NCBI RefSeq assembly: GCF_004365655.1
Contig: NZ_SOEO01000001.1
Location: 434,001 to 498,000 of the forward strand
Source: Epilithonimonas xixisoli
GTDB taxonomy: Bacteria > Bacteroidota > Bacteroidia > Flavobacteriales > Weeksellaceae
Direction of reading: 5' to 3'
DNA length: 64,000 nt
Position 1 is the first letter of the stretch; each line of letters starts with the position of its first letter. A program made the translations under genes and the position numbers. The notes below the pieces were generated by a model. That model was given only the letters and a program-made list of their open reading frames with translations. It did not search any database and was not told where the DNA came from. This document shows, one piece after another, positions 1-8,823 of the stretch.

Positions 1-3000
1 TGTTAACAAATTTGAAAGCCAATCTCCTCAGACAGAAGCAATTCAACCAGAATGTGGGACAGATGGTATGATCTATATTAAAACTGAAGCTGCACAATAC
101 AGTTTTGATAACGGCGTGACGTGGACCACAAGTAATTTGGCAGAACTGCCACCAGGCACCTATCGAATCAAAATTAAAAATGCGGCAAATTGCGTTTCGC
201 AGGCACAAACAGTTACATTGTATCCGCCTATGCTTCCGGATCCAATTCATACCGTGGAGCAGCCGGGTTGTGGTGTCAATGGAAAAATTACAATCAACAG
301 TGTTTATGATTTTTACAGTTTTGATAATGGTGCAACTTGGGTGACCACAAATTCTAAAGTTTTACCCGCAGGAACGTATCAGATTCTTGTGAAAAATAGT
401 ATTGGATGCAAGTCTTATCCAAGATCTGTTTATCTATCAGAGAAGAAATTGCCTCAGCCCAACTTCACCGTGACGCAACCAACTTGTACTACGAAAGGAA
501 GCATTACGATTACCACAATTGCCGATCAATACAGTATTAATGGAGGCTCGTCTTGGACTACCAATCCTGTTTTCAGTAATTTGAACGGGAGTGGTTACAC
601 GATAGTTATTAAAAATAATTTGAATTGTGTTTCGGAAGGATCTTATGCTTCTTTGGATCAGGCTTATTTGGAAAATCCAACTTATACAGCGGTAAGTCCT
701 AGTTGTGGCAATACTGTGGGAAGTATCAAATTTATTTCTGTTGCGGATCAATACAGCATCAATGGAGGAAGTTCTTGGTCCACCAATCCAGACTTCAATA
801 ATGTTGCAAAAGGTTACTATTATCTGATGGTGAGAAAAGGAGGTTGCAGTTCCAATTATATCAATGTTGAACTTAATGATTATAATCTTGCAACGCCATC
901 AGTTTCATCTGTTCAGCCTACTTGTGGTACCAAAGGAAGTATCACAGTTAATGCTGTTGCAGATTTTTACAGTATAGATGGTGGAAATACTTGGGTTACA
1001 ACGCCTGTTTTCAATAATCTTAATTATGGTTATTATTATGTTTCAATCAAAACCGGAAGTTGCACATCATCAAGTACTTCAGTTAATCTCAAACAGTTCT
1101 ATCTGGATAATCCGGATTATACATTCACGCAACCTTCTTGTGGTGTTGGAGGGACTATAACTATTACAACACCATCTGCTTCTTACAGTATCAACGGTGG
1201 AAACACTTGGAGTTCCAATCCTGTCTTTTCAAACCTTCCGCAAGGGTCGTATAATATAGCTGTAAAAAATAGTTTGAACTGTACCTCTAATCTTTACGGA
1301 AGATATTTGACGCTTGACAAGTACTACCTTCCAAAGCCAGATGTGGAAATCATCCAACCAAAATGCGGATTGAATGGAAGTATCAAAATATTGACTCCAG
1401 CAGCTCAATACAGCTTTGATAACGGAAATACTTGGACTACTAATCCTGTTCTCAGTAATTTGACATCGGGTTATTATTATATCGTTGTAAAAAACGCGCA
1501 AAATTGTATTTCAGAATCATTTTCTGTGAGTATTGCAACATATTATTTACCAAGACCAATGACGAAAGTGGTGCAGCCAACTTGTGCTAATAATGGTAGT
1601 ATCACAGTGGTTTCCAACGCTGCTTTCTATTCTTTTGATAATGGCGTTACTTGGGGAACTAGCTCTACTTTACTTAATCCTACTCCGGGATATTATAGTA
1701 TTAAAATTAAAAACTCAGCAGGTTGTATTTCTACAGCGACGAATGAGAACGTACAGAAATATTTCTTAAGCTCACCACTGATTACTACAATTCAGCCGAC
1801 TTGTGCTGCGCCTTCAGGTAGCATAATCGTGAACACCATTGCAGATCTTTATAGTTTTGATAATGGAACCACTTGGGTTACCAATCCCATTAAAACAAAC
1901 GTTGCTTCCGGATCATATAATGTTTTGATTAAAAATAGTTTTGGATGCGTTTCCCAGGCAGCTTATGCATATATCAATTCCAGTCCTAATATTCCAGCTG
2001 CTCCAGCGGTTACGATTGTGCAACCAACGGCTTGTGACAGTACAGATGGTAGCATCAAAATTAACACAACAGCCATCAGTTATTCATTCAATGATGGGGC
2101 ATCTTGGACTACAAATCCTGTTAAAAATAACCTTGGAGCAGGAACTTATATCATCAAATTAAAACTAAATTCCTACAGTTGCGAATCAAAAACCACGGTA
2201 GTAACTTTAGATTCTGGAATTGCGATTGCTGCACCAGATGTTTCGGTGACGGCTCCTACCTGTAGTGTCGCAACAGGAAGTATTACGGTCACCAGCCCAG
2301 CGTCAACCTATAGTTTTGATAATGGTTTGACTTTTACATATTCTAATACGAAAAGTAATCTCTTACCAGGAACTTATCAAGTGAAGGTGAAAAATGCGGC
2401 AGGCTGTATCTCAAATGTTGCAACAGCAGTTGTTTCTACTCCCGCTCCTCTGCCGGCTCCGGTTTATGCTGTCAATCAACCAGATTGTAGTAATGCCCTG
2501 GGAGAAATTAAAATCACAAGTCCGGCGGCGGAATTCAGTTTTGACAATGGATTGACGTATGGAACATCAGACACCAAATCAAATTTGTCTCCGGGAACTT
2601 ATAATCTCATGATAAAGGATGCGGCAGGATGTATTTCGCTAGCTGCAATGGTTACGGTTAATACCAAACCAATTACACCAGATTTACCTCAAGTTGCCAT
2701 CACTCAGCCATTGGGTTGTACGGCAAGTACTGGGAAAATTTCTGTCATTTCTCCAGCAGGATTTTATAGTTTTGATGATGGCGCAACTTGGGGAACAAGC
2801 TCAAATGCAACCTTAGCGCCCGGAACATATCTTGTAAAACAAAAACTAACGACCAATGGTTGTTCATCATTGGCACTTAGTGTTACAATAGATTCTCCTC
2901 CGGATGCACCAATTTTACCGGTTTATTCCGTCAATCAACCTGCGTCTTGTACCAATCCGTTTGGGGATATTACGATCTCAACAGTTTCGGCATTGTATAG

Positions 3001-3375
3001 TTTTGACAACGGCGTCACTTATTCACCAAATTCAAATTCAGGACAATTGGCGCCGGGTAATTATCAGTTAAAAACAAAAAATTCTGCAGGTTGTGAATCG
3101 GGAGCTGTTTTGGTAACTGTTAAGAAACCCATTGATACACCAGTGATGCCAGTGGTTCAAGTTCAACAGTTGGATTGTCATCATTCTAGTGGAGAAATTG
3201 TCATCAATACTTCAGCAGTTCAATATTCTATAGATGATGGTTTGACTTGGGTAAGTTCTAATTCTTTCAAAGGATTGGCGCCAAATACCTATAATGTAAG
3301 ATATAAAAACACAATTGGCTGTACGTCGGATCCTACAGAAGTTATTATTAAAACATATACCAATAATACGCCTTT
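1..3375 (+). repeat. Tandem 70-80 codon repeats inside the adhesin gene
   Basis: About fifteen diverged direct repeats of roughly 210-240 bp, each recognisable by the encoded QPxC and YSFDNG/YSINGG motifs. Early copies (475-1400) are closest to each other; later ones are more diverged and slightly longer. Confidence 0.85.
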
Positions 3376-4318
3376 GCCTATTGCTTCTGCATTACAAAAT
3401 TTCTGTGTACAAAACCAATCAAAAATTTCTGATATCAAGATTACAGGAAACGGTGTGCAATTTTATGATGCATTGATTGGAGGTAATCAATTATTGGCTT
3501 CTACAACTTTGACAGACGGAACCACTTACTATGCTTCTCAGATTGTGGCGACTTGTGAGAGTAATCGTATTCCGGTAACGGTTAAGATTTTATCTACATT
3601 GCCACCCGCAGCAAGCTCTCCTCAGTTATTTTGTATAAGCCAAAATGCAAAACTTTCTGATATTAAGATTACAGGTAACAATATCAAATGGTACTCGGAT
3701 AATACTTCTACAGTTTCCTTGCCTGCTACAACAGCTCTGCAGGATGGATTTACTTACTATGCCACGCAAACTGTTGATGGTTGCGAAAGTGTGTTGAGGA
3801 CTCCGGTTACAATTAATATTACTTCTAATGCAATTCCTGGATTAGTAGGTCCGGAAATTACAAATGTTAATATCGAAAATACCACAGCAACTATCATTGT
3901 AAAAGGTTCTTCAGTTTATGAATATTCTCTTAATAATCAAAACAGCTGGCAAGATTCTAACGTTTATCGTGATTTACCGACTGGACTGTACAAAGTTTAT
4001 GTAAGAGAGAAAACCAATATTTGTGCGGTTTCTACGAAAGAATTTACTGTTTTCAAAATCAATAACATCATCACACCAAATGGAGATGGTGTGAATGACG
4101 GTTGGGAAATCGAAGGTTTGGAAAATTATCCTGGAACTGTGGTTCGTGTGATGGATAAAAATGGTAGAGTAGTCCTGGAAACAACTGTGAAAGGCAAGTT
4201 TTTCTGGAACGGATCTTTCTTGGGAAGACCTTTACCAACGGATAATTACTGGTATCACATCATCTTGACAGATGGGAGATTACTCAGTGGATTTATAGTC
4301 ATTAAGAATAGAAATTAA
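1..4318 (+). CDS. Giant repeat adhesin with T9SS type B sorting domain (5' partial)
   Basis: The reading frame is open from base 2 and already in the repeat at the window edge, so the start lies upstream and at least 1438 residues are present. About fifteen copies of a 70-80 residue module follow. Each has a QPxC-x(4-7)-G(S/E)I(T/K)(I/V) strand, then a YSFDNGxTW-like turn, then an LxxGxYxxxxKN strand and a Cys. Two further modules with FC...SDIKITG and a TYYA(S/T)Q strand follow at about 3390-3830, then one degenerate copy. The C-terminal ~85 residues, from IITPNGDGVND on, match the gliding-motility-associated (CHU_C, TIGR04131) domain, which directs export through the type IX system in flavobacteria. 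It is likely a cell-surface or secreted adhesin; the ligand cannot be told from sequence. The paired Cys residues in each module suggest disulfides. Confidence 0.9.
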   Translation, partial: VNKFESQSPQTEAIQPECGTDGMIYIKTEAAQYSFDNGVTWTTSNLAELPPGTYRIKIKNAANCVSQAQTVTLYPPMLPDPIHTVEQPGCGVNGKITINSVYDFYSFDNGATWVTTNSKVLPAGTYQILVKNSIGCKSYPRSVYLSEKKLPQPNFTVTQPTCTTKGSITITTIADQYSINGGSSWTTNPVFSNLNGSGYTIVIKNNLNCVSEGSYASLDQAYLENPTYTAVSPSCGNTVGSIKFISVADQYSINGGSSWSTNPDFNNVAKGYYYLMVRKGGCSSNYINVELNDYNLATPSVSSVQPTCGTKGSITVNAVADFYSIDGGNTWVTTPVFNNLNYGYYYVSIKTGSCTSSSTSVNLKQFYLDNPDYTFTQPSCGVGGTITITTPSASYSINGGNTWSSNPVFSNLPQGSYNIAVKNSLNCTSNLYGRYLTLDKYYLPKPDVEIIQPKCGLNGSIKILTPAAQYSFDNGNTWTTNPVLSNLTSGYYYIVVKNAQNCISESFSVSIATYYLPRPMTKVVQPTCANNGSITVVSNAAFYSFDNGVTWGTSSTLLNPTPGYYSIKIKNSAGCISTATNENVQKYFLSSPLITTIQPTCAAPSGSIIVNTIADLYSFDNGTTWVTNPIKTNVASGSYNVLIKNSFGCVSQAAYAYINSSPNIPAAPAVTIVQPTACDSTDGSIKINTTAISYSFNDGASWTTNPVKNNLGAGTYIIKLKLNSYSCESKTTVVTLDSGIAIAAPDVSVTAPTCSVATGSITVTSPASTYSFDNGLTFTYSNTKSNLLPGTYQVKVKNAAGCISNVATAVVSTPAPLPAPVYAVNQPDCSNALGEIKITSPAAEFSFDNGLTYGTSDTKSNLSPGTYNLMIKDAAGCISLAAMVTVNTKPITPDLPQVAITQPLGCTASTGKISVISPAGFYSFDDGATWGTSSNATLAPGTYLVKQKLTTNGCSSLALSVTIDSPPDAPILPVYSVNQPASCTNPFGDITISTVSALYSFDNGVTYSPNSNSGQLAPGNYQLKTKNSAGCESGAVLVTVKKPIDTPVMPVVQVQQLDCHHSSGEIVINTSAVQYSIDDGLTWVSSNSFKGLAPNTYNVRYKNTIGCTSDPTEVIIKTYTNNTPLPIASALQNFCVQNQSKISDIKITGNGVQFYDALIGGNQLLASTTLTDGTTYYASQIVATCESNRIPVTVKILSTLPPAASSPQLFCISQNAKLSDIKITGNNIKWYSDNTSTVSLPATTALQDGFTYYATQTVDGCESVLRTPVTINITSNAIPGLVGPEITNVNIENTTATIIVKGSSVYEYSLNNQNSWQDSNVYRDLPTGLYKVYVREKTNICAVSTKEFTVFKINNIITPNGDGVNDGWEIEGLENYPGTVVRVMDKNGRVVLETTVKGKFFWNGSFLGRPLPTDNYWYHIILTDGRLLSGFIVIKNRN

Positions 4319-4340
4319 GACAATAAATCACATAAAAAAA

Positions 4341-4370
4341 GACGCTTATTTTATTTAAGCGTCTTTTTTT
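4341..4370. terminator. Bidirectional intrinsic terminator
   Basis: Stem GACGCTTA (4341-4348) pairs with TAAGCGTC (4356-4363) around a 7-base loop, with a T-run on the right and an A-run on the left. It lies between the adhesin gene and the convergent coaD and can serve both. Confidence 0.85.
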
Positions 4371-4387
4371 TATGTCTAAAATTATCA

Positions 4388-4849
4388 TCAAACTCTCACC
4401 GCATCCGGAACCATAATCTCATAGTTTCCGCCATAAGAAATAATCTCCCTAACAATACTGCTGCTGATATACGATTTGCCAGAAGATGTCAAAAGGAAAA
4501 TCGTTTCAATCGTGTTTTCTCTTGTCAAAGCTCTATTGGTTTGAGCAATCGACTTTTCAAATTCAAAATCGGCTGGATTTCGCAAGCCTCTCAAAATGAA
4601 ATTCACGTTTTTACTTTTACAGTAATCGATGGTCAATCCTTCAAAATCATCTACTTCAACATTAGGAAATTTTTCAAAAGTTTTTCTGATGAATTCCTTG
4701 CGTTGCTCCAGAGAGAACATATATTTTTTCTGAGAATTCTTTCCAATGGCGATGATGATCTTGTCAAAAAGCGGAACAGCGCGCTCTACAATGTCATAAT
4801 GTCCAAGTGTGATAGGATCGAATGATCCAGGGAAAACAGCAATTTTCAT
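4388..4849 (-). CDS. coaD: Phosphopantetheine adenylyltransferase
   Basis: 153 residues, the usual CoaD length. It transfers AMP from ATP to 4'-phosphopantetheine, the penultimate step of CoA synthesis, in the cytosol. The N-terminus FPGSFDPITLGH carries the (T/H)xGH nucleotidyltransferase signature at about residues 7-18, and ISSSIVRE near residue 130 is the second nucleotide-binding motif. It is the last gene of a minus-strand run (DgkA-type kinase, ddl, coaD), 55 bp downstream of ddl, and ends just before a shared terminator. Confidence 0.97.
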   Translation of the reverse strand: MKIAVFPGSFDPITLGHYDIVERAVPLFDKIIIAIGKNSQKKYMFSLEQRKEFIRKTFEKFPNVEVDDFEGLTIDYCKSKNVNFILRGLRNPADFEFEKSIAQTNRALTRENTIETIFLLTSSGKSYISSSIVREIISYGGNYEIMVPDAVRV

Positions 4850-4904
4850 TTATTTCAGATTTAAAAAAAATTAAGCCAAAGACTTTTCTCTGGCTAATTT
4901 ATAA

Positions 4905-5888
4905 TTATTTTTTTAATGCTTTCTCAACTTCGCTTCCGCAAAGGTCTTTGATGGAAATTCCGTAGATCTTCGCCTGTTGCGGAAGAATACTTGCCGGCGA
5001 AAAACCAGGATTCGTATTCATTTCCAAAAGATAAGGAATTCCGTCCACAATGATAAATTCTGACCTCGAGAATCCACTCATTCCAAGTGATTTATACGCT
5101 TTGATCGATATTTCTTCAACCTTTTTTGTCGTCTCTTCGTCGATTCTTGCAGGCGTAATTTCCTGTGAAGCGCCTTCATATTTGGCTTCGTAGTCGAAGA
5201 ATTCTTTGTCGGGAATAATCTCAGTAATTCCCAGCACGATGACTTCACCTTTGTAATCCAAAACGCCCACAGAAACTTCAGTTCCGTTCAGAGCACTTTC
5301 GATAAGGATCTCGTCGTCTTCTTTATAAGCAACTTCAAGTGCGTTTTTCAATTCGCTTTTTTCTTTGACTTTCGAAATTCCAAGTGAAGAACCACTTTGA
5401 TTGGGCTTTACGAAAAGTGGTAATCCAAGCTCTTCCACGATCTTGTCATCAGAAATATCTTCGCCTTTTCTCAAATAAATACTTTTTGCAGAAGGAATTC
5501 CGTATTTTGAAAGAACCGCTAACGTATCTTTTTTATTGAAGGTCAATGCACTTTGGTAGAAATCGCAACCTGTATATTTTTGTCCAACGGCGTCCCAATA
5601 AGCTTGTAAGATTCCGTTTTCGCCAGGTGTTCCGTGGATGATATTGAAACAAGCATCGAATTTCAGACTTTCGCCATTTCCTAGATTGGCAGAAAAATCC
5701 GCTTTGTTGATAGGTTTTTTATTTTCGTTTTCATCGAGAAAATACCATTCATCTTTTAGGATGACGACTTTGTAAACATTATAAATTTCACGGTCCAAAG
5801 AATCGAAGATCAGTTGTCCACTTTTCAGCGAAACTTTGTATTCATCAGAATATCCGCCCATTACGACGGCGATGTTTTTTTTGCTCAT
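4905..5888 (-). CDS. ddl: D-alanine--D-alanine ligase
   Basis: 327 residues, an ATP-grasp ligase that makes D-Ala-D-Ala for peptidoglycan. The N-terminal MGGYSDEYKVSLKSG is the Ddl substrate-binding signature. PLFVKPNQSGSSLG (about residue 178) is the ATP-grasp lysine loop, and EMNTNPGF (about residue 290) is the metal-binding segment, which in many homologues reads E(I/V)NTxPG. The ATG at 5888 places the signature at residues 10-24, as usual. Upstream is the DgkA-type kinase gene, downstream coaD, all on the same strand. Confidence 0.96.
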   Translation of the reverse strand: MSKKNIAVVMGGYSDEYKVSLKSGQLIFDSLDREIYNVYKVVILKDEWYFLDENENKKPINKADFSANLGNGESLKFDACFNIIHGTPGENGILQAYWDAVGQKYTGCDFYQSALTFNKKDTLAVLSKYGIPSAKSIYLRKGEDISDDKIVEELGLPLFVKPNQSGSSLGISKVKEKSELKNALEVAYKEDDEILIESALNGTEVSVGVLDYKGEVIVLGITEIIPDKEFFDYEAKYEGASQEITPARIDEETTKKVEEISIKAYKSLGMSGFSRSEFIIVDGIPYLLEMNTNPGFSPASILPQQAKIYGISIKDLCGSEVEKALKK

Positions 5889-6025
5889 TCTAGAATTATA
5901 TTGAAAACAAATGTAAAAATTTTATGTAAAAAACGATGATTAAATCTTGTAATCTTTCAGTAATTAATTTCAATTAAAGTCATAATAAAAAAGTTAGAAT
6001 TCAAAACTCCCAAACGCTACGACTC

Positions 6026-6388
6026 TCAAACCCTCAAACTCAAATAAGGCCAGTAAACCAAAACCCCAACACAAATTGCAGAAATTGTCGCCAGCAAAAC
6101 TGCTCCGCCAGCCAAATCCTTAATGATTCCAATTCTGAGATCAAATTCCGGTTGGATGTAATCACAAATCTTCTCAACGCAAGTATTCAAAGCTTCCGTC
6201 ACCAAAACAAAAAATGAAACCAAAATAATCAAAGCAGTTTCAAAATTCGAAAGTCCAAAATAGACAATTAGGAAAAGATTAATGATTAATCCCAAAATAT
6301 GAATCTGGAAATTACGCTCGTTCCTCAATATCCACAAAATCCCACGGATTGTGAACTGAACGCTTTTATGAAATGGCGGTTTTTTCAT
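6026..6388 (-). CDS. DgkA-family lipid kinase (diacylglycerol/undecaprenol kinase)
   Basis: 120 residues with three hydrophobic segments (about 35-52, 54-70, 92-115). EALNTCVEKICD and IKDLAGGAV correspond to the conserved catalytic E-x-x-N-T-x-x-E and K-D-x-(A/G) motifs of the integral-membrane DgkA family. In most non-proteobacteria these enzymes phosphorylate undecaprenol; which lipid is used here is not visible. It heads the minus-strand run with ddl, so a cell-wall role (undecaprenyl-phosphate supply) is plausible. Confidence 0.88.
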   Translation of the reverse strand: MKKPPFHKSVQFTIRGILWILRNERNFQIHILGLIINLFLIVYFGLSNFETALIILVSFFVLVTEALNTCVEKICDYIQPEFDLRIGIIKDLAGGAVLLATISAICVGVLVYWPYLSLRV

Positions 6389-6424
6389 ACTTTGTCAAAG
6401 TTTAAATCTTTGACAAAGTTATTA
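6389..6424. repeat. Palindromic dispersed repeat, copy 1
   Basis: Perfect 12-bp arms ACTTTGTCAAAG (6389-6400) and CTTTGACAAAGT (6408-6419) around TTTAAAT. Directly abuts the start codon of the lipid kinase. A second copy is at 11226-11262. Confidence 0.75.
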
Positions 6425-6503
6425 AATCAAAGTAATTTCAAATAAAAAATCAAAATTGTTAATAACTAAATAAATACAGCTTTTAAAATCACATCAAAAT
6501 CAT

Positions 6504-6511
6504 TATCTTTG
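6504..6511 (+). promoter_or_regulatory. Candidate dnaN promoter (-7 element)
   Basis: TATCTTTG fits the Bacteroidota -7 consensus TAnnTTTG, 23 bp before the dnaN start codon. No clear TTG is seen at the expected -33 position. Confidence 0.5.
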
Positions 6512-6534
6512 TAGAATTGAAATAAATACAGTTT

Positions 6535-7665
6535 ATGAGATTTATTGTTGCCAGTGGCGATTTGCAAAAAGCTTTACAGACCGTTAGCGGTGTGATTTCC
6601 GGTTCACAGTCCAGACCGATTTTGGAGAATTTTCTTTTCGAGTTAGATCAGAACTTGTTGACTGTTACCGCATCAGACGGCGAAACAACGCTGATCACTT
6701 CTCTCGAAGTGAAGTCAGATGACAAAGGAAAAATAGCAGTTCCAGGAAAGATTTTTCAGGATTTCTTGAAAACTTACGGCGAGCAACCTTTGACTTTGGC
6801 CGTGAAAGATTCCGAAGACGGGAACGGAAGCGTTCTGGAGATCTTGGATGAGAAAGATAACTTTGCAGTAGCGCTAGACAATGCAGACGATTATCCGGAA
6901 TTGCCGGAATTCGATGCGTCTCAAAAAGTGACCATTTCCGGTGGCGTTTTGGCAGAAGCTCTTGCAAACACTTTGTTTGCGACGAGTAATGATTCTCTTC
7001 GTCCAGTGATGACGGGTGTTTTGTTTCAATTCAAAGAAGATGAGACCAATTTTGTGTCCACAGATTCTCACAGATTGGTGGTTTACAAAAGAACCGATGT
7101 CACGCATCCTGAGACTTTGGAATTCATTATGCCAAAAAAACCATTGGCGATCTTCAAAAATATCCTGAACAATTCAACGGAAGATGTGTTGATCGAGTTC
7201 AGCGACAATATGGCGAAATTCACTTTTGGAAACAACACTTGGATCTGTCGTTTGATCGATGGGAAATATCCAAACTACAACGCGGTAATTCCGAAAGAAA
7301 ATCCAAACGTTTTGACCATCAACAGAGGTCTGCTTTTGAGTTCAATCAGAAGAGCGTCCATTATGTCAAACAAATCTACAAATCAGGTAAGGTTCAAATT
7401 GTCTGGAAACGTGCTCCATCTTCACGCAGAAGATACAGAATACGCAAACAAGGCAGATATGCAGATTCCTTGCGATTACAATGGCGACGATATCAACATC
7501 GGTTTCAGTTCAAAATTCCTGACAGAGATGTTATCTGTTTTAGCTTCTGACGATGTAACAATGAAAATGTCTCAACCAAACAGACCAGGAATCGTAGAAC
7601 CAGTTGACGGATTGGAGGAAAACGAAAGTATCCTTATGCTTTCAATGCCGGTGATTGGTTTATAA
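6535..7665 (+). CDS. dnaN: DNA polymerase III subunit beta (sliding clamp)
   Basis: 376 residues, standard length for the three-domain clamp that rings DNA and tethers the replicative polymerase. The start MRFIVASGDLQKALQTVSGVI is the conserved first helix; SRPILENFL follows as in other clamps. The mid-domain motif FVSTDSHRLVVYK (about residue 165) and the C-terminal LMLSMPVIGL (matching the usual MPMR/MPVxL end) are present. It stands alone: the neighbours are not replication genes, so this is not an oriC dnaA-dnaN arrangement. Confidence 0.98.
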   Translation: MRFIVASGDLQKALQTVSGVISGSQSRPILENFLFELDQNLLTVTASDGETTLITSLEVKSDDKGKIAVPGKIFQDFLKTYGEQPLTLAVKDSEDGNGSVLEILDEKDNFAVALDNADDYPELPEFDASQKVTISGGVLAEALANTLFATSNDSLRPVMTGVLFQFKEDETNFVSTDSHRLVVYKRTDVTHPETLEFIMPKKPLAIFKNILNNSTEDVLIEFSDNMAKFTFGNNTWICRLIDGKYPNYNAVIPKENPNVLTINRGLLLSSIRRASIMSNKSTNQVRFKLSGNVLHLHAEDTEYANKADMQIPCDYNGDDINIGFSSKFLTEMLSVLASDDVTMKMSQPNRPGIVEPVDGLEENESILMLSMPVIGL

Positions 7666-7713
7666 ATGATAATTGATAATTGATGAATGATTTTATTCAT
7701 TAATTTTATAGAT

Positions 7714-7750
7714 AAAAAATGAGACTTGAATTTTTTGAGTCTCATTTTTT
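7714..7750. terminator. Intrinsic terminator between dnaN and a convergent gene
   Basis: 13-bp stem with core ATGAGACT (7719-7726) / AGTCTCAT (7738-7745), flanked by A- and T-runs that extend the stem. Works in both directions. Confidence 0.85.
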
Positions 7751-7764
7751 TATAGTTTAAAGAA

Positions 7765-8586
7765 CTATTCTTCATTTAATAATTCAAAATTGTAGCAAGC
7801 AATTCTACTTCCATCATCATAATCATAACCGAGATTTGGAACATCTGGACTAAACCAAATTTCTTTGACACCTAACGTATTAACTTCTATTACATAAGTT
7901 GTTGCAACTAATCCTTCTTGCTTATAAAAACCATTTATAGGATATTTAAATGTCATCATTTTTCCATTTGTTTTTGTTTTACAAGTGACAATTTTATTTT
8001 GAAAATCAAAAGTATGATATGTAGTTTCCTTATTTGTCTGTATAATAGTGCCATTAATTTCTTTATCATTTTCATAACTAATATAAGAATAGACTTTACT
8101 CATAGATTCAATGTTTAAACTGTCATTGTTGCTTTCTACATATTCTTTTTTGTTAAGTAAAGTGTCATTGTTCTGTTCTCTTGAAAGCCAATAGACAATA
8201 AATATTGTAATTAATGATGCAACTGTAATAACAATCGCTATTTCGTAGCGTTTACAAAAAACAGATAATTCTGAGTAAGTATTAAAATTATTATTGGTAC
8301 TCTTTTGATGTATTTTTTGTTTTGAATTTATAGTATTAGATGTGTTTTGATTTGTAAAGCTATTTGAATGTATTATTATCCATTGCTTTGGAAATGTTTG
8401 TGTCTGATATGCGTTTGTGATTGTGCCACTTTCTAAGAGTTCTTTTAAATCAATTTTTTCATCAACATCAGTTAAAGTTTTTCTTAAAATTTCATTTGCG
8501 GTTTTTAATGTAATAGAATGTTTGTTGTTATCTATTAAATAACTGTCAAATATTTTTACTATTTCATCGACTCTGTCAGATTTCAT
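7765..8586 (-). CDS. Hypothetical protein with one membrane anchor
   Basis: 273 residues from the ATG at 8586 (MKSDRVDEIVKIFDSYL). The frame stays open to a TTG at 8667, a less likely start. The first ~80 residues look like a soluble helical domain ending in the conserved-looking TYQT/PKQW-type patch YQTQTFPKQW. A Ser/Asn-rich linker follows, then one hydrophobic segment (IAIVITVASLITIFIVYW), then an outer domain of about 115 residues with many Tyr and Lys. No recognised enzyme motif. I do not know its function; similar N-terminal stretches occur in other flavobacterial hypotheticals. Confidence 0.75.
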   Translation of the reverse strand: MKSDRVDEIVKIFDSYLIDNNKHSITLKTANEILRKTLTDVDEKIDLKELLESGTITNAYQTQTFPKQWIIIHSNSFTNQNTSNTINSKQKIHQKSTNNNFNTYSELSVFCKRYEIAIVITVASLITIFIVYWLSREQNNDTLLNKKEYVESNNDSLNIESMSKVYSYISYENDKEINGTIIQTNKETTYHTFDFQNKIVTCKTKTNGKMMTFKYPINGFYKQEGLVATTYVIEVNTLGVKEIWFSPDVPNLGYDYDDGSRIACYNFELLNEE

Positions 8587-8691
8587 AAATTTTAGTTTTT
8601 TTGCTAAAGTAGAATTATGTTTTTGATTTAATTTACGGAAAACCGTATTTGTCTGAAATAATTTCAAACTTTAAATAATCAAATAGTTTTT

Positions 8692-8751
8692 ATGGATTTT
8701 TATAAAAATAATTTCTATTTTTTACAAACTTTCCATTTTTATATCTTTTAA
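8692..8751 (+). other. Phe-rich mini-ORF upstream of pheT (weak leader candidate)
   Basis: An ATG opens a 19-codon frame, MDFYKNNFYFLQTFHFYIF, with six Phe, ending 72 bp before pheT. AT-rich DNA yields such peptides by chance, no good terminator follows, and a promoter-like GATATTTG at 8760-8767 lies downstream of it. Kept as a weak candidate only. Confidence 0.2.
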
Positions 8752-8823
8752 AAAATCACGATATTTGCAAGCTTAAAGGTTTTGGAATTTCATATTTCAA
8801 ACCTCAAATTTCAAATCAATCAA

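Noticed and set aside
6535-7665. Replication origin beside dnaN
   Set aside because: No dnaA or DnaA-box cluster; flanking genes are unrelated and the upstream gap is short.
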